A stretch of DNA of 37,532 nucleotides from a virus. The position numbers were made by a program, and so were the translations under genes. Position 1 is the first letter of the stretch. Every line of letters begins with the position of its first letter. Below are positions 5,450 through 13,096 of the stretch, piece by piece. The notes beneath the pieces are model-generated. The model was not told the origin of the DNA and did not search any database. It saw only the letters and a list, made by a program, of their open reading frames with translations. The DNA lies in IMG/VR virus record IMGVR_UViG_3300044612_001896, positions 1 through 37,532 of that record, one strand, 5' to 3'.

Positions 5450-6039
5450 GCTTTGAAGCGCGCCAGCTCGGATGGCTTGAGGTCGTCTTTGCGACCGGGG
5501 GAAACTGTGCGGTGGTCGGTGACGGCGGCGAGGGTGAGGCCGTGTTGGTGCATCAGCGGCGCGAGGTATTCGGCCATGGAGTCCATTGCGGCGTCCGTGA
5601 GCGGGGCGGCGTAGGTGTCGCCCGCGAAGGCCGCGCCGATGCTCCACGAGTTGAGGTCCGGCTTTCCGTGCCACGCACTTTTGCCTGCGTGCCAGGTGCG
5701 CTGGGTCGGCTCGGCAAAAACGGTGCGGCGGCCATCGGCGGCGACGAGGACGTGATAGCTGACGCGCGAGGCAGGGTTTGTGATCCACGCGACACCGCCT
5801 GCATAGCTGCCGCCGCTGTGGTGCAGCACGACGGCGCGCGGTGTGATCGGCTTGGCCGAGACGTTAGGCGTTTTGGCGCGCGTCTCGACGTGGTAATTTT
5901 GCTTTGCGCGCTCGCTGCTCTTCGGCGCGCCGATGGATCTCGGCGTGGAGGAGGTTGAGGAGGTCGGCGAGGTCGCCGGTGGGCCAGCAACAAATCGCGC
6001 GGGCGATAGTTTTCGGTAGAGCCATGAAAGCAGGGTCAT
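5428..6039 (-). CDS. Endolysin, N-acetylmuramoyl-L-alanine amidase (Amidase_2)
   Basis: 203 residues. It cleaves the amide bond between muramic acid and the peptide stem. The catalytic domain starts near residue 65: VVLHHSG (His73/74), SYHVLVAADG (Tyr95), TWHAGKSAWH and TDHRTVSPGRKDD (His176, Lys184, Asp186). The spacing His-8-Lys-2-Asp matches AmpD-type zinc amidases. Residues 1-60 hold a hydrophobic start and a Pro/Ser/Thr-rich linker. The ATG at 6039 overlaps the preceding small lipoprotein gene (ATGA). It is the last gene of the late operon, after holin-like and lipoprotein genes, as expected for a lysis cassette. Confidence 0.88.
   Translation of the reverse strand: MTLLSWLYRKLSPARFVAGPPATSPTSSTSSTPRSIGAPKSSERAKQNYHVETRAKTPNVSAKPITPRAVVLHHSGGSYAGGVAWITNPASRVSYHVLVAADGRRTVFAEPTQRTWHAGKSAWHGKPDLNSWSIGAAFAGDTYAAPLTDAAMDSMAEYLAPLMHQHGLTLAAVTDHRTVSPGRKDDLKPSELARFKAYLGERL
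5864..6025 (-). CDS. Possible embedded gene in the amidase linker region, 53 aa
   Basis: A second frame reads ATG at 6025 to TAA at 5864 inside the part of the amidase gene that encodes a low-complexity Ser/Thr/Pro linker. The product has a GC-ending codon run and a clean amphipathic helix (GDLADLLNLLHAEIHRRAEE), more protein-like than the linker in the other frame. Embedded lysis genes, such as Rz1 within Rz, are known in phages. It may equally be a shadow. Confidence 0.3.
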   Translation of the reverse strand: MALPKTIARAICCWPTGDLADLLNLLHAEIHRRAEEQRARKAKLPRRDARQNA

Positions 6040-6158
6040 TTTTTGTGACCGGGATCAACGGTCAAGGTCGCGCGCTGGTTGAGGAAATCGTAGCCGACCG
6101 TGACGCAGCCCGGCAGGAGCAGCGCGGCGACCAGCGCAAGCACGCAAAACACGCGCAT
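6036..6158 (-). CDS. Short lipoprotein, 40 aa, possible outer-membrane spanin
   Basis: ATG at 6158; stop overlaps the amidase ATG. A signal peptide (VFCVLALVAALLLPGC) ends in a lipobox LPGC, leaving a mature protein of about 22 residues. Very small lipoproteins directly beside the endolysin are typical of o-spanins (Rz1-like), which with an inner-membrane partner disrupt the outer membrane. The mature part here is not Pro-rich, so the assignment is tentative. Confidence 0.6.
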   Translation of the reverse strand: MRVFCVLALVAALLLPGCVTVGYDFLNQRATLTVDPGHKK

Positions 6159-6160
6159 GG

Positions 6161-6322
6161 CTAGCCTCGGCGAAAAACGTTGATGACGCCGACAATCCCG
6201 ATGGCGGCGGCGATGATGGCCTCGTTGTGCTCGGGGCTAAGTTGCCAGCCGAGGGCACCGGCGAGGAGGATGAGGCCGCGCCACGTGGAGGATTGACCGA
6301 GTTGAGAGAGCAGGTAGTCCAT
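6161..6322 (-). CDS. Holin-like small membrane protein, 53 aa
   Basis: ATG at 6322, TAG at 6161. Two hydrophobic segments are visible (WRGLILLAGALGW and EAIIAAAIGIVGVINVF) separated by a polar turn with PEHNE, and there is a basic end (RRG). Size, topology and place directly before a small lipoprotein and the amidase fit a phage holin, which would release the endolysin. The start has the TTTGACA element 13 nt upstream instead of a Shine-Dalgarno. Confidence 0.7.
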   Translation of the reverse strand: MDYLLSQLGQSSTWRGLILLAGALGWQLSPEHNEAIIAAAIGIVGVINVFRRG

Positions 6323-6335
6323 GCCCTCAGCCGGG

Positions 6336-6342
6336 TGTCAAA
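6336..6342 (-). promoter_or_regulatory. TTTGACA element, 13 nt before the holin-like ATG
   Basis: On the minus strand TTTGACA follows the stop of the lipoprotein gene by 3 nt and precedes the ATG at 6322 by 13 nt. The stop codon is not part of the element here. Confidence 0.55.
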
Positions 6343-6345
6343 GCG

Positions 6346-6714
6346 TCATTTCACAAACTCCGCATGAAACACCTGCCCTTGCCAGCGGCGGGCGTCGTGG
6401 GCGCGCTGGGCAATTTGCGTCGGGTTGTTGGTGAATGCGTGCGTCCGGAAACTCCCTTCGGAGTCGTAGGTCCAGAGTTGGTTTTTGCCCTTCGGGTAGA
6501 GGTAGGCGGTGATGGCGTGCCCGCGATTCCGCTTTCCGTCGTGCCAGTGGTAGCGAACCACTTCCGCCCAAACTTGGTATTTGTTGAGGCCTTCCTTGAA
6601 CGCAATAGCGGTCGGCAGACAGGCGTTGATTTCCTTCTCCATCCACGCCTCCGGGTTGGTCGGCAACGAATGGCAACCGGCGAGCAGGAGAGCGGCGACG
6701 AGCGCGCGTTTCAT
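6346..6714 (-). CDS. Lipoprotein with a possible Cys-His-Asp catalytic triad
   Basis: 122 residues, with the ATG at 6714 overlapping the preceding stop. The signal peptide ends in the lipobox LLAGC (lipidated Cys14). The mature part has NACLPTAIAFKEGL, RGHAITAYLYP and WTYDSEGSF: a Cys at the head of a helix, then His and Asp on strands, the order of papain-like or transglutaminase-like cysteine peptidases. A folded enzyme attached to a membrane is therefore possible. It could cut peptidoglycan peptides or a host envelope protein, or act in superinfection exclusion. No close family is recognised. Confidence 0.65.
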   Translation of the reverse strand: MKRALVAALLLAGCHSLPTNPEAWMEKEINACLPTAIAFKEGLNKYQVWAEVVRYHWHDGKRNRGHAITAYLYPKGKNQLWTYDSEGSFRTHAFTNNPTQIAQRAHDARRWQGQVFHAEFVK

Positions 6715-6908
6715 GGGTTTCCGCGGCGGTAGTAGTCGGCTTCGAGGCGCTCCACGCGCGGGCCGAGCACGTCGAGGCGTTCGTCGTGCTGATTTACGTT
6801 GGCTTGCAACGTTGCCGCCCACCAGCTCATCGAGGCCGTTTGCAGAAGCAGGACGACGCCAAACGAGGCCAAAGCGACGTTCACGTTTTTTCGTTCGGAT
6901 TCGCTCAT
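6711..6908 (-). CDS. Single-pass membrane protein with coiled-coil tail, 65 aa
   Basis: The ATG at 6908 overlaps the preceding stop. A hydrophobic segment (VALASFGVVLLLQTASMSWW) is followed by a polar helix with regular leucines (ANVNQHDERLDVLGPRVERL). One membrane anchor plus a periplasmic or cytoplasmic coiled coil resembles inner-membrane spanin or holin-accessory proteins. It belongs to the lysis cassette by position. Confidence 0.6.
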   Translation of the reverse strand: MSESERKNVNVALASFGVVLLLQTASMSWWAATLQANVNQHDERLDVLGPRVERLEADYYRRGNP

Positions 6909-7285
6909 TGCAGCGCCTCCCAAGTTTGGAGCAGCCCATCGCGCAATGCGTCCGGCAGGCTCTCGCTGCAAACTACGAACGTGCGCGAGCCGAGCGGGGC
7001 GGTCACGGACACGGCGGCGGAGAGCGTTGGGCGGAAGGCGGTCGCCGCTTGCGTCTCGTTGCCCTCCTCGTCGATCTGCGTCTCGTAAGCCGTCGCCACT
7101 TGCCCGCTTCGCTCCAGAACGACATCGACTAGCGTTTCGGTTGCTGTGAGGTGCAAGCCAAGCCAGCGCAAAAGAGACGCGGCGACCTCACCCAGCGCAC
7201 CGTCCAGCGGCACCAGTTCGGCGGCGGCGTAGCCGCTGCGGGTGACGTAGCGGGTGAGCGTTTGGTTGGCGAGGCGGAGGGTCAT
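6905..7285 (-). CDS. Hypothetical tail/fibre-associated protein, 126 aa
   Basis: The start chosen is the ATG at 7285, which overlaps the fibre gene stop (ATGA). The sequence is strand-rich with regular hydrophobic spacing and no Cys cluster or signal peptide. Its place immediately after the collagen-like fibre suggests a fibre accessory or chaperone protein. No family recognised. Confidence 0.55.
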   Translation of the reverse strand: MTLRLANQTLTRYVTRSGYAAAELVPLDGALGEVAASLLRWLGLHLTATETLVDVVLERSGQVATAYETQIDEEGNETQAATAFRPTLSAAVSVTAPLGSRTFVVCSESLPDALRDGLLQTWEALQ

Positions 7286-8526
7286 CGACTTAACTCCTGT
7301 TTCCACGCGACCAGATCAACGTCGCAGGTTTTGGCGGACGATGTTTGCGTTCCCACTAAAATGTAAAACAAACCGCCATTAGCCGTGTTTGGCACGTTGG
7401 TGTTGCTCGTCAGCCATGAACCTCCGTTGATGCGAAACTCGATGGTTCCTGCCGTCACAGAACGAAACTCAAATTTGTAAAAAGTGTTTGCTACGGGCGC
7501 AATCGTGCTGTCGACCAGCGTTGTTGCCGTAGACGAGGCATAAACGGTTGCATCGTTTTTCGTGACAAACTGCCAGTTTGTATCCACTCCCGCTTTGAAG
7601 CGCACTCCGATGAGTCTGTCGTTAAAATCAATGTTGGTGGGGTTTTGAGAAAAACCCGCTGAGACAGTAACATCGGCAACGCTGGGCAGAGCCATAATGC
7701 AAACCCCATGCCATCCCGCGACGGTTGTCGGGTTTGAGCTTCCAAAAATTCCGTTGAAAGTAAAAATGCGGAGATAGTTGTTCGCCGTCGCGCCGGTGGT
7801 GAGTCGGAAGGCTGTTTGGTTCGGAATAACACCAGACGATGACCGCTCGACCACCGTGCCGCCGCCCGAATTGCTGGTGCCCCAGCCTGTTTCGCCGATG
7901 ATGCCACTGGTTCGCCCGCCGTTGCTAAAATCATCGCGGAACAAAAACAGGCGCGTTTCCAAAACCGAGGCGTCCACCAAATCGCGGTTCATCAGCGACG
8001 ACCCGCTCGCCGCTGTTTGATTGGGAGCGACGTTGTTCGTGCCGTTCAAAGTTTGGTTTTGAGTGTAAGTGTTGGCGGCGTCCTTCAGCGGGACGTTGCT
8101 GGAGAGACGAGCGTCGGCGAGGGTGCCGCTGGTGAGGTCGGAGGCGTTAGTGGTTTGCGTTCCGGCTGGGCCTTGTGGCCCGGTCGGGCCGGTCGCGCCG
8201 GTTGCGCCGGTCGCGCCTGTCTCGCCTTGTGGGCCTTGTGGGCCTTGCGGGCCTTGCGGCCCCTGCGGTCCTTGCTCTCCCTGCGGTCCGGTTGCGCCGG
8301 TCGGGCCGGGGTCGCCTTGGATACCTTGCGGTCCTTGGATTCCCTGCTCGCCCTGCGGGCCTTGTGCCCCGACCACGCCTTGCGGGCCTTGCGGCCCTTG
8401 CACACCCTGCAAACCCTGCGGGCCGATGAGCGGGATGGTGACACTGACCGATTGCGGCGATGGCAGGCCGACAGAGACGGCTTGCGAGTTGAGCACAACC
8501 TCGACTTTGTAATACGCGGCGGCCAT
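7282..8526 (-). CDS. Collagen-like tail fibre with C-terminal jelly-roll-like domain
   Basis: 414 residues. The N-terminal 34 residues ([20 protein letters not shown]) probably attach to the baseplate. Residues 35-121 are 29 uninterrupted Gly-X-Y triplets, mostly GPQ and GAT, a trimeric collagen-like shaft. The next stretch ([19 protein letters not shown]) is a motif common in fibre proteins. Residues about 200-414 form a strand-rich domain ([28 protein letters not shown]) like a concanavalin/LamG jelly roll, a likely receptor- or sugar-binding head. It probably decides host binding. Confidence 0.82.
   Translation of the reverse strand: MAAAYYKVEVVLNSQAVSVGLPSPQSVSVTIPLIGPQGLQGVQGPQGPQGVVGAQGPQGEQGIQGPQGIQGDPGPTGATGPQGEQGPQGPQGPQGPQGPQGETGATGATGATGPTGPQGPAGTQTTNASDLTSGTLADARLSSNVPLKDAANTYTQNQTLNGTNNVAPNQTAASGSSLMNRDLVDASVLETRLFLFRDDFSNGGRTSGIIGETGWGTSNSGGGTVVERSSSGVIPNQTAFRLTTGATANNYLRIFTFNGIFGSSNPTTVAGWHGVCIMALPSVADVTVSAGFSQNPTNIDFNDRLIGVRFKAGVDTNWQFVTKNDATVYASSTATTLVDSTIAPVANTFYKFEFRSVTAGTIEFRINGGSWLTSNTNVPNTANGGLFYILVGTQTSSAKTCDVDLVAWKQELSR
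8164..8424 (-). repeat. Collagen-like Gly-X-Y coding repeat
   Basis: 29 tandem 9-bp units encode Gly-X-Y. The near-identical units produce long open frames on the other strand and are a hot spot for length change by slippage or recombination. Confidence 0.85.
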
Positions 8527-8530
8527 GGCG

Positions 8531-8896
8531 TTAAGAAAGCGGCGCGGTGCGCGTGGTCACGTCGGAGAGCACGCGCCAGGTGCCGCCGAAGAGCGTGTAG
8601 ATTTTGGCGTCCGACGTTTTAAGCTGAACGTCGTAGTAGCGGGTGCCAGCGGTGACGTTGTCCGTCGTGAGCAAATCGAAGTGCGACTCGCCTTCTTCGG
8701 CGTCGTCGTGCGCGGTGACTTCTTTGCGGATGACGGCGGCGGAATCGGCATCGGTGAGCGCGTTTTTGACGGTGAGAAAAAGCGTCGCGCCGGTTAGGTC
8801 GTAGGCGGTGCCGTCGGATTGCGTCACCCTCACGTCAAGTCGGCCCGAGTCGCCGCGCGTCCACGTGAGGTCCGGTGGTGTGGCGGTGGTGCTCAT
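8531..8896 (-). CDS. BppU-like baseplate/fibre connector protein, 121 aa
   Basis: The ATG at 8896 overlaps the preceding stop. The pattern [37 protein letters not shown], then acidic strands and a final strand pair ([15 protein letters not shown]) matches the small beta-sandwich found at the N-terminus of baseplate upper proteins (BppU-type) and in short stand-alone tail proteins. It may link the baseplate to the collagen-like fibre encoded next. Confidence 0.65.
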   Translation of the reverse strand: MSTTATPPDLTWTRGDSGRLDVRVTQSDGTAYDLTGATLFLTVKNALTDADSAAVIRKEVTAHDDAEEGESHFDLLTTDNVTAGTRYYDVQLKTSDAKIYTLFGGTWRVLSDVTTRTAPLS

Positions 8897-9666
8897 TGCG
8901 GCATGAGCTCGGCGCGGAGGAACGAACCGGCTTTGATGGTGTTGGTGTTGGTGGCGGTCGTGCTGTTAAAATTTACGGAAACGCTGCCTGCGTTTGTTCC
9001 ACCCAAGACGTAAAATGATTGCCAGGGGGCTCTTGCTGCTGTGATGCTAAAACTGCCTCGGTTTGTTAATTGCGTTGTTGACGCAGCGAGAGCTCCGGCA
9101 AGGCCGGTGGTGGTCCAATTACCAAAAACCGTGGCGTTACTGGCTGTTACTTGCAATTCGGTGCTAATAGCCGCAGCTTCCACAATAGGATAGAGCGTCA
9201 CCACGTAGCGCGCGTTTGGTGCGGTGTCGAAAGTGAGGTTGGTAATCGTCGTCGCGTTGGTCTGGTTGGTGATGGAAAGGTCGTTGGTCATCACCTTGAA
9301 AATCGTTTGCGCGGTGGAGCCGAGGCCGAGGGCATTCCGAAATTGCGAGGCGCGGTTGCCGTAAAACTGGACGCCGCCGCCTGCCGTGAATTGAATGTAG
9401 TCAGTTTGCTCGCCGTCACTAATGGTCAGGTTTTCCGAGCGAATAGTTGCGCCATCATTTAAGGTCGCCCACGTTCCAAGGCCGAGGTTGGTCCGCACGG
9501 TGGCGGCGGCGTTGGTGGCGACGGTAAAGGCGTTGGTGAACGTGAGCGCGTTTGTGCCGGAATACACGACGTGGCCGTTCGTCGTGTTGTAACCGAGCGT
9601 TTTCACGGTCTGCGCCGAAGCGGTGCAGACGAAGGCAAAGAGCAGGAGGGCGGAGAGGTGTTTCAT
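8893..9666 (-). CDS. Secreted strand-rich protein with a Sec signal peptide, 257 aa
   Basis: The first 19 residues are a classic signal peptide: Lys2, a hydrophobic core LSALLLFAFVC and cleavage after TASA-Q. The rest is Asn/Thr-rich and strand-like with fibre-type motifs (FRNALGLGSTAQ, ATVRTNLGLGTWATLND), which are common in tail fibre shafts. A signal peptide on a protein from a fibre operon is odd, because virion parts are assembled in the cytoplasm. It may be exported to the cell surface, or the gene may have been captured. The start 3 nt after the preceding stop is firm. Confidence 0.65.
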   Translation of the reverse strand: MKHLSALLLFAFVCTASAQTVKTLGYNTTNGHVVYSGTNALTFTNAFTVATNAAATVRTNLGLGTWATLNDGATIRSENLTISDGEQTDYIQFTAGGGVQFYGNRASQFRNALGLGSTAQTIFKVMTNDLSITNQTNATTITNLTFDTAPNARYVVTLYPIVEAAAISTELQVTASNATVFGNWTTTGLAGALAASTTQLTNRGSFSITAARAPWQSFYVLGGTNAGSVSVNFNSTTATNTNTIKAGSFLRAELMPQ

Positions 9667-9668
9667 GG

Positions 9669-10199
9669 TTATTGTTTGGTCGTCGTCAGCATTCCGTCGT
9701 TGTCCACGCTGATGGTGAAAAGGCTGTTGTCCTGCGAGCGCAGCACGAAGCTGGTCGCCGCCACGGCGGGGGCGGGCTCGCTGCCGCGAATCACATCGTT
9801 GTAGATCGTGGCTGTCGTCGGCAGGGTCGTGGTCGTGGTGCTGCCGACGGTCCAGGTGATCTCGATTTTGGCGGAAATGCTCTCGGTCGTGGCGTCGGGG
9901 TCGAACTCGGCGTCCATGTTCGCCGTGTTGAGGTTGAGGTCAAATTGGTAAATGGTGCTGCTGCCGCTGCCCGTTTTTGTCCATGCCGTGTCGTTGGCGA
10001 GGAAATTGCCGGTGAATGTTTTTTTGAGGCCGATGGCACCGGTGGCGCCAGCGCCAAGCTCGACGACCACGCCACCCCGCACAAATTGCACCTCGACCGG
10101 CACCGTGTCGCGTCGGGTGAAAAAGAGCGTGTTGACCCGCTGGGTGAGGACGGGAGAGACGACGAACTCGGAGGAATCCAGATTTATAAAAACGCGCAT
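9669..10199 (-). CDS. Hypothetical tail/fibre protein, 176 aa
   Basis: ATG at 10199. The N-terminus (MRVFINLDSSEF) is followed by a beta-rich sequence with Thr runs (STTTTTLPTTATIY). A pattern of short strands with a TYP-like ligand-free core resembles small structural proteins of the tail tip or fibre base. No enzyme motif. It lies between a glycosyltransferase gene and the secreted protein. Confidence 0.55.
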   Translation of the reverse strand: MRVFINLDSSEFVVSPVLTQRVNTLFFTRRDTVPVEVQFVRGGVVVELGAGATGAIGLKKTFTGNFLANDTAWTKTGSGSSTIYQFDLNLNTANMDAEFDPDATTESISAKIEITWTVGSTTTTTLPTTATIYNDVIRGSEPAPAVAATSFVLRSQDNSLFTISVDNDGMLTTTKQ

Positions 10200-10219
10200 G
10201 GCCTTGCCTTCGTGGGGTG

Positions 10220-10226
10220 TGTCAAA
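10220..10226 (-). promoter_or_regulatory. TTTGACA element, 20 nt before an ATG
   Basis: TTTGACA lies 20 nt before the ATG at 10199. This is the one outlier in spacing among the ten elements. Confidence 0.4.
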
Positions 10227-10229
10227 GGG

Positions 10230-11252
10230 TCAGCATGGTATCCATTCCTGCTGCCGTACCCGAAGGTGCCCGCGATACTCGCCTTCCGTCTCGTGGTAGG
10301 CGCGGTAATGTACGAACGGGGCGGGGGCGTCTTTGGGCGCGTGTTTCACATGGTCCGCCGCCGTGTGCGGGATGGCCGCGATGCGAAGACCGGCGGGGTG
10401 CCAGCGGTGCCAGCAAAGGAACAAATCTTGCGTTCCCTTGCCGTCGTACCCTTCGAACGTCGCCAGTGCCAGCGCCTTGGCCGAAAGCAGCGTGCAGCCG
10501 AGGCCGCACCAGTCGGATGGCACAATGGCCCCGCGACCGATGCCGGGATAAGCGAAATCCATCCAGCCGCGGCGACGCCAGCCGTGTTTAGCTGTGACCT
10601 CGAAGACGTTGCCCTCCGGCGGGCATTTCTTCACGCGCTCATGCAATCTCCCTAGCCGCTGGCCTTCTCGCTCGCTCGTCGGATCTGTTTTGAGCCGCGC
10701 GCGGCAGGCGTCGAGCGCCCGCACGAGGCGCGGCGGGAGCTTGCGTTCTTTCTCGGTGAAGTCTTCGGCAATGGGATTCTGCGGCGTGCCGAATCCGCCG
10801 AGAAAAAGGCCGTTGGGATAAGTGACGGCGGCGAGGTCGTAGTAAGGCGAGCCGTCCGCTTGCGGCATTTGCAGCGTCCATTCCGCCACGCGAAGGGCGT
10901 CGGCAGGCACGAGGTTGTCGGACTCGACCGACCACAGGGCTTGGGCACGAATCTTGCGCGCGGCGGCAAACGCGGCAGACTGGAGGGCGGCAATCCTCAT
11001 TTGCGCCGCGACTTGGTAGTCTTTGCCGTCCTTCCCACCGTCGTTCAGCGGGAGATTGAGCGACTGGATGCGCCAGCCCTCCGGCAGCTCGATCTTGGCG
11101 GCCTCGATTGCATCCTTGGCCTCTTTGCTCTGATCGGTCGCCAGAATGAAATGCGCCTCGTCGTGATGCGCAGCGGCGGCGGCGATGCGGCGCAGAAATT
11201 GCGTCCAGCAATGAAAATAGGAACGGGTCGCGTATGTAGCAATCGCTAGCAC
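10230..11252 (-). CDS. Glycosyltransferase-like protein (GT-A type), 340 aa
   Basis: The GTG at 11252 is preferred because it lies 15 nt after a TTTGACA element; an in-frame TTG at 11273 overlaps that element. The N-terminal half has a GT-A layout: LAIATYATRSYFHCW, then the metal-site-like ALWSVESDN. The C-terminal part carries GLGCTLLSAKALALATFEGY and DLFLCWHRW followed by an essential-looking His (IPHTAADHVKH), as in family-2-like transferases. It is probably a sugar transferase acting on a virion or surface target. It lies between the Ser/Thr-rich structural gene and fibre genes, so the Ser/Thr-rich protein is a possible acceptor. Confidence 0.7.
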   Translation of the reverse strand: MLAIATYATRSYFHCWTQFLRRIAAAAAHHDEAHFILATDQSKEAKDAIEAAKIELPEGWRIQSLNLPLNDGGKDGKDYQVAAQMRIAALQSAAFAAARKIRAQALWSVESDNLVPADALRVAEWTLQMPQADGSPYYDLAAVTYPNGLFLGGFGTPQNPIAEDFTEKERKLPPRLVRALDACRARLKTDPTSEREGQRLGRLHERVKKCPPEGNVFEVTAKHGWRRRGWMDFAYPGIGRGAIVPSDWCGLGCTLLSAKALALATFEGYDGKGTQDLFLCWHRWHPAGLRIAAIPHTAADHVKHAPKDAPAPFVHYRAYHETEGEYRGHLRVRQQEWIPC

Positions 11253-11267
11253 TCGAGGCGTGGCGGG

Positions 11268-11274
11268 TGTCAAA
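11268..11274 (-). promoter_or_regulatory. TTTGACA element before the glycosyltransferase gene
   Basis: The element includes the TGA stop of the upstream Ser/Thr-rich gene (GTTTGACACC) and lies 15 nt before the GTG at 11252. Confidence 0.5.
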
Positions 11275-13093
11275 CCATGCTGGTGATATTGCGCTGGGTC
11301 ACAATGTCGGCAAGCGTATTGGTCGCCGTCACGGCATACATGGTCGCCAGGGCGTTCACAAACGAGGCCGTTCCCGACGTGTTGGTTGTCGAGGAAAGCG
11401 AGCCGCCGAACGTGCTCACGGTGGAGTTGTTGATTTTTGCCGGTCCCACCACATTGGCGAAGTTTGTTTCACCGCTGGGCACGCCGCCGCCGATGGTTTG
11501 CGCGGAATAAAACCCAAAAACAAATGGAGAAAAGCCCGAGACGCGCCGCCCCTCCTCGATGCGGCTGGTTCCCCCGGCCAAGTCCAACAATGTGCTGGTG
11601 GTGGTGGAAGCGGTGGTCGAATTGGTCGAGGTGCTGCGCGTGTAGGTGAACGAGTCTTTCGACACTGTGTATTGGGCAAACGAGCCGGGCAGCGGCACGT
11701 AGCGCCCGCGTCGGTGCTCGGCAAACGTGATCGTGGTGGCAAGGCTGGAGTCCGAGCCGACCGTCAGTCCTGTAATCCAGCCGGATACCTCGTCCGTGTA
11801 GGTCATGAATCCGCCGGTGCGACGGTTGACCGCGTGGACGTTGCTGAATGACTCTGCGAGAGTTGTATAAAACCACGCGGTCGCGGGGTTGTAGATCAAA
11901 GATTCTCCGGCTGCGCTTTCATTTGAATTTATGCGTGCGTAGCCGGGGATTGCTCGGGTGTAGAGAAACGACGTGCTGACGGCAAGGGTTCGCAACTCTT
12001 CATATTCCAAGCCACTTTCAGCACGGCGCACCGGGTAGCGGCTGAGAAACGTCACTGAGGACGTTGCTATTTCTGAGGCTCGCACAACGCCAGGATTACC
12101 TGGAGCCACTAAACTGTAGCTTGACTGAACGTAAGAACTGCTTGTCGTCGTATAAGTAAAAGTTGTTTTCGTGTTGGTCAAATGCGGCAACCGATTGGAA
12201 AAATTGCTGATAGTGGTATTCGTGAGCGTGCGGATAATCGTTGTCGCTGTTGTGCCCCATGTCGTGACGCTGTAAGAGCCAGTTTGTGAAAGCGTTCCCT
12301 GCGTGCTGGCGGGCCAAGTGATGTCGTCGCCGCTGCTGAGGTACGTAGCGTTAATTTTTGTCCAACTTTCCAGCCTCCGGCTGTGCGACGTGGCTGTCGT
12401 GCCGACCGCCGTAAGCACGGCCTGCGAATTAAAACCGGTGGCCGAGACAATCCACAAAACTTCATCCGGGGCGGCGTACACAAATTCTGAGCTTTGCTGG
12501 TAGGATGTAAGGACGGTGCTCACAGACGACGTGCCAAAGGTTTCAAACGTGGCGGTTGCGGTGGTTAAAGTCGTCACGTCTCGCGTAGTCGTCGTGCTGT
12601 AAAATGAAATTTTGTTGTCCGTGTTTTTGCTGGTGGTAAAGGCGGTGATTCCGCTGCCAGAAGTCGTGGTTGCCGTGCTGGAAGTTCGGGTGGTGCTGGT
12701 GATGGCAATAGTGGTGATGTCCTCATAACCTCCCTCCTCATAATCGGTGTCCACAATGAACGTCTCCGCGTAGCCCATTACGCTGGAGACTATAGCGGTG
12801 TTGAAAACCGCGCTTTCGTAGGTGCTAACAAAAATGACGTCTTGGCTTGAAGTGCTGCTAAAAGAACTGCTGGCAGAAAGCGTAGTGGTTGTAAAAGCGT
12901 TGGTGGAAAAAGTCGTGCTTGATCCTGTCGTGGTGCCTCGAATTTGTTGCAACGTAGAATTTTGCGACAAGAAAAACGTCGTGGCGCCAACTTGGGTTCT
13001 TGTTGCTTGAGAAAAAGATGTTAGCGACGTCCGTGAAAACGAAGACGTCGTCGCCGGGCCTGCTGCGCCGTAGCTGGTGACGGTGATCGCCAT
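11270..13093 (-). CDS. Ser/Thr-rich structural protein, 607 aa
   Basis: An unusually biased protein: long stretches of Ser and Thr (TTTTLSASSSFSSTSS, STTTTRDVTTLTTATATF) with few lysines and little helix. The C-terminal 250 residues are less biased, with tail-fibre features and aromatic residues. By place (after two tail-tip genes, before the fibre genes) it is probably a long tail-tip or fibre protein. Dense Ser/Thr is typical of O-glycosylated proteins, and a glycosyltransferase gene follows directly. That link is inference. No family recognised. Confidence 0.65.
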   Translation of the reverse strand: MAITVTSYGAAGPATTSSFSRTSLTSFSQATRTQVGATTFFLSQNSTLQQIRGTTTGSSTTFSTNAFTTTTLSASSSFSSTSSQDVIFVSTYESAVFNTAIVSSVMGYAETFIVDTDYEEGGYEDITTIAITSTTRTSSTATTTSGSGITAFTTSKNTDNKISFYSTTTTRDVTTLTTATATFETFGTSSVSTVLTSYQQSSEFVYAAPDEVLWIVSATGFNSQAVLTAVGTTATSHSRRLESWTKINATYLSSGDDITWPASTQGTLSQTGSYSVTTWGTTATTIIRTLTNTTISNFSNRLPHLTNTKTTFTYTTTSSSYVQSSYSLVAPGNPGVVRASEIATSSVTFLSRYPVRRAESGLEYEELRTLAVSTSFLYTRAIPGYARINSNESAAGESLIYNPATAWFYTTLAESFSNVHAVNRRTGGFMTYTDEVSGWITGLTVGSDSSLATTITFAEHRRGRYVPLPGSFAQYTVSKDSFTYTRSTSTNSTTASTTTSTLLDLAGGTSRIEEGRRVSGFSPFVFGFYSAQTIGGGVPSGETNFANVVGPAKINNSTVSTFGGSLSSTTNTSGTASFVNALATMYAVTATNTLADIVTQRNITSMV

Positions 13094-13096
13094 GGC

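Noticed and set aside
8017-8622. Long plus-strand open frames opposite the collagen-like fibre gene.
   Set aside because: They arise from the 9-bp Gly-X-Y repeat read on the other strand; composition is low-complexity and neighbours are all leftward.
9552-10655. A 367-codon plus-strand open frame.
   Set aside because: It is antisense to three well-supported leftward genes and shows no recognisable domain; GC-rich third positions produce it.
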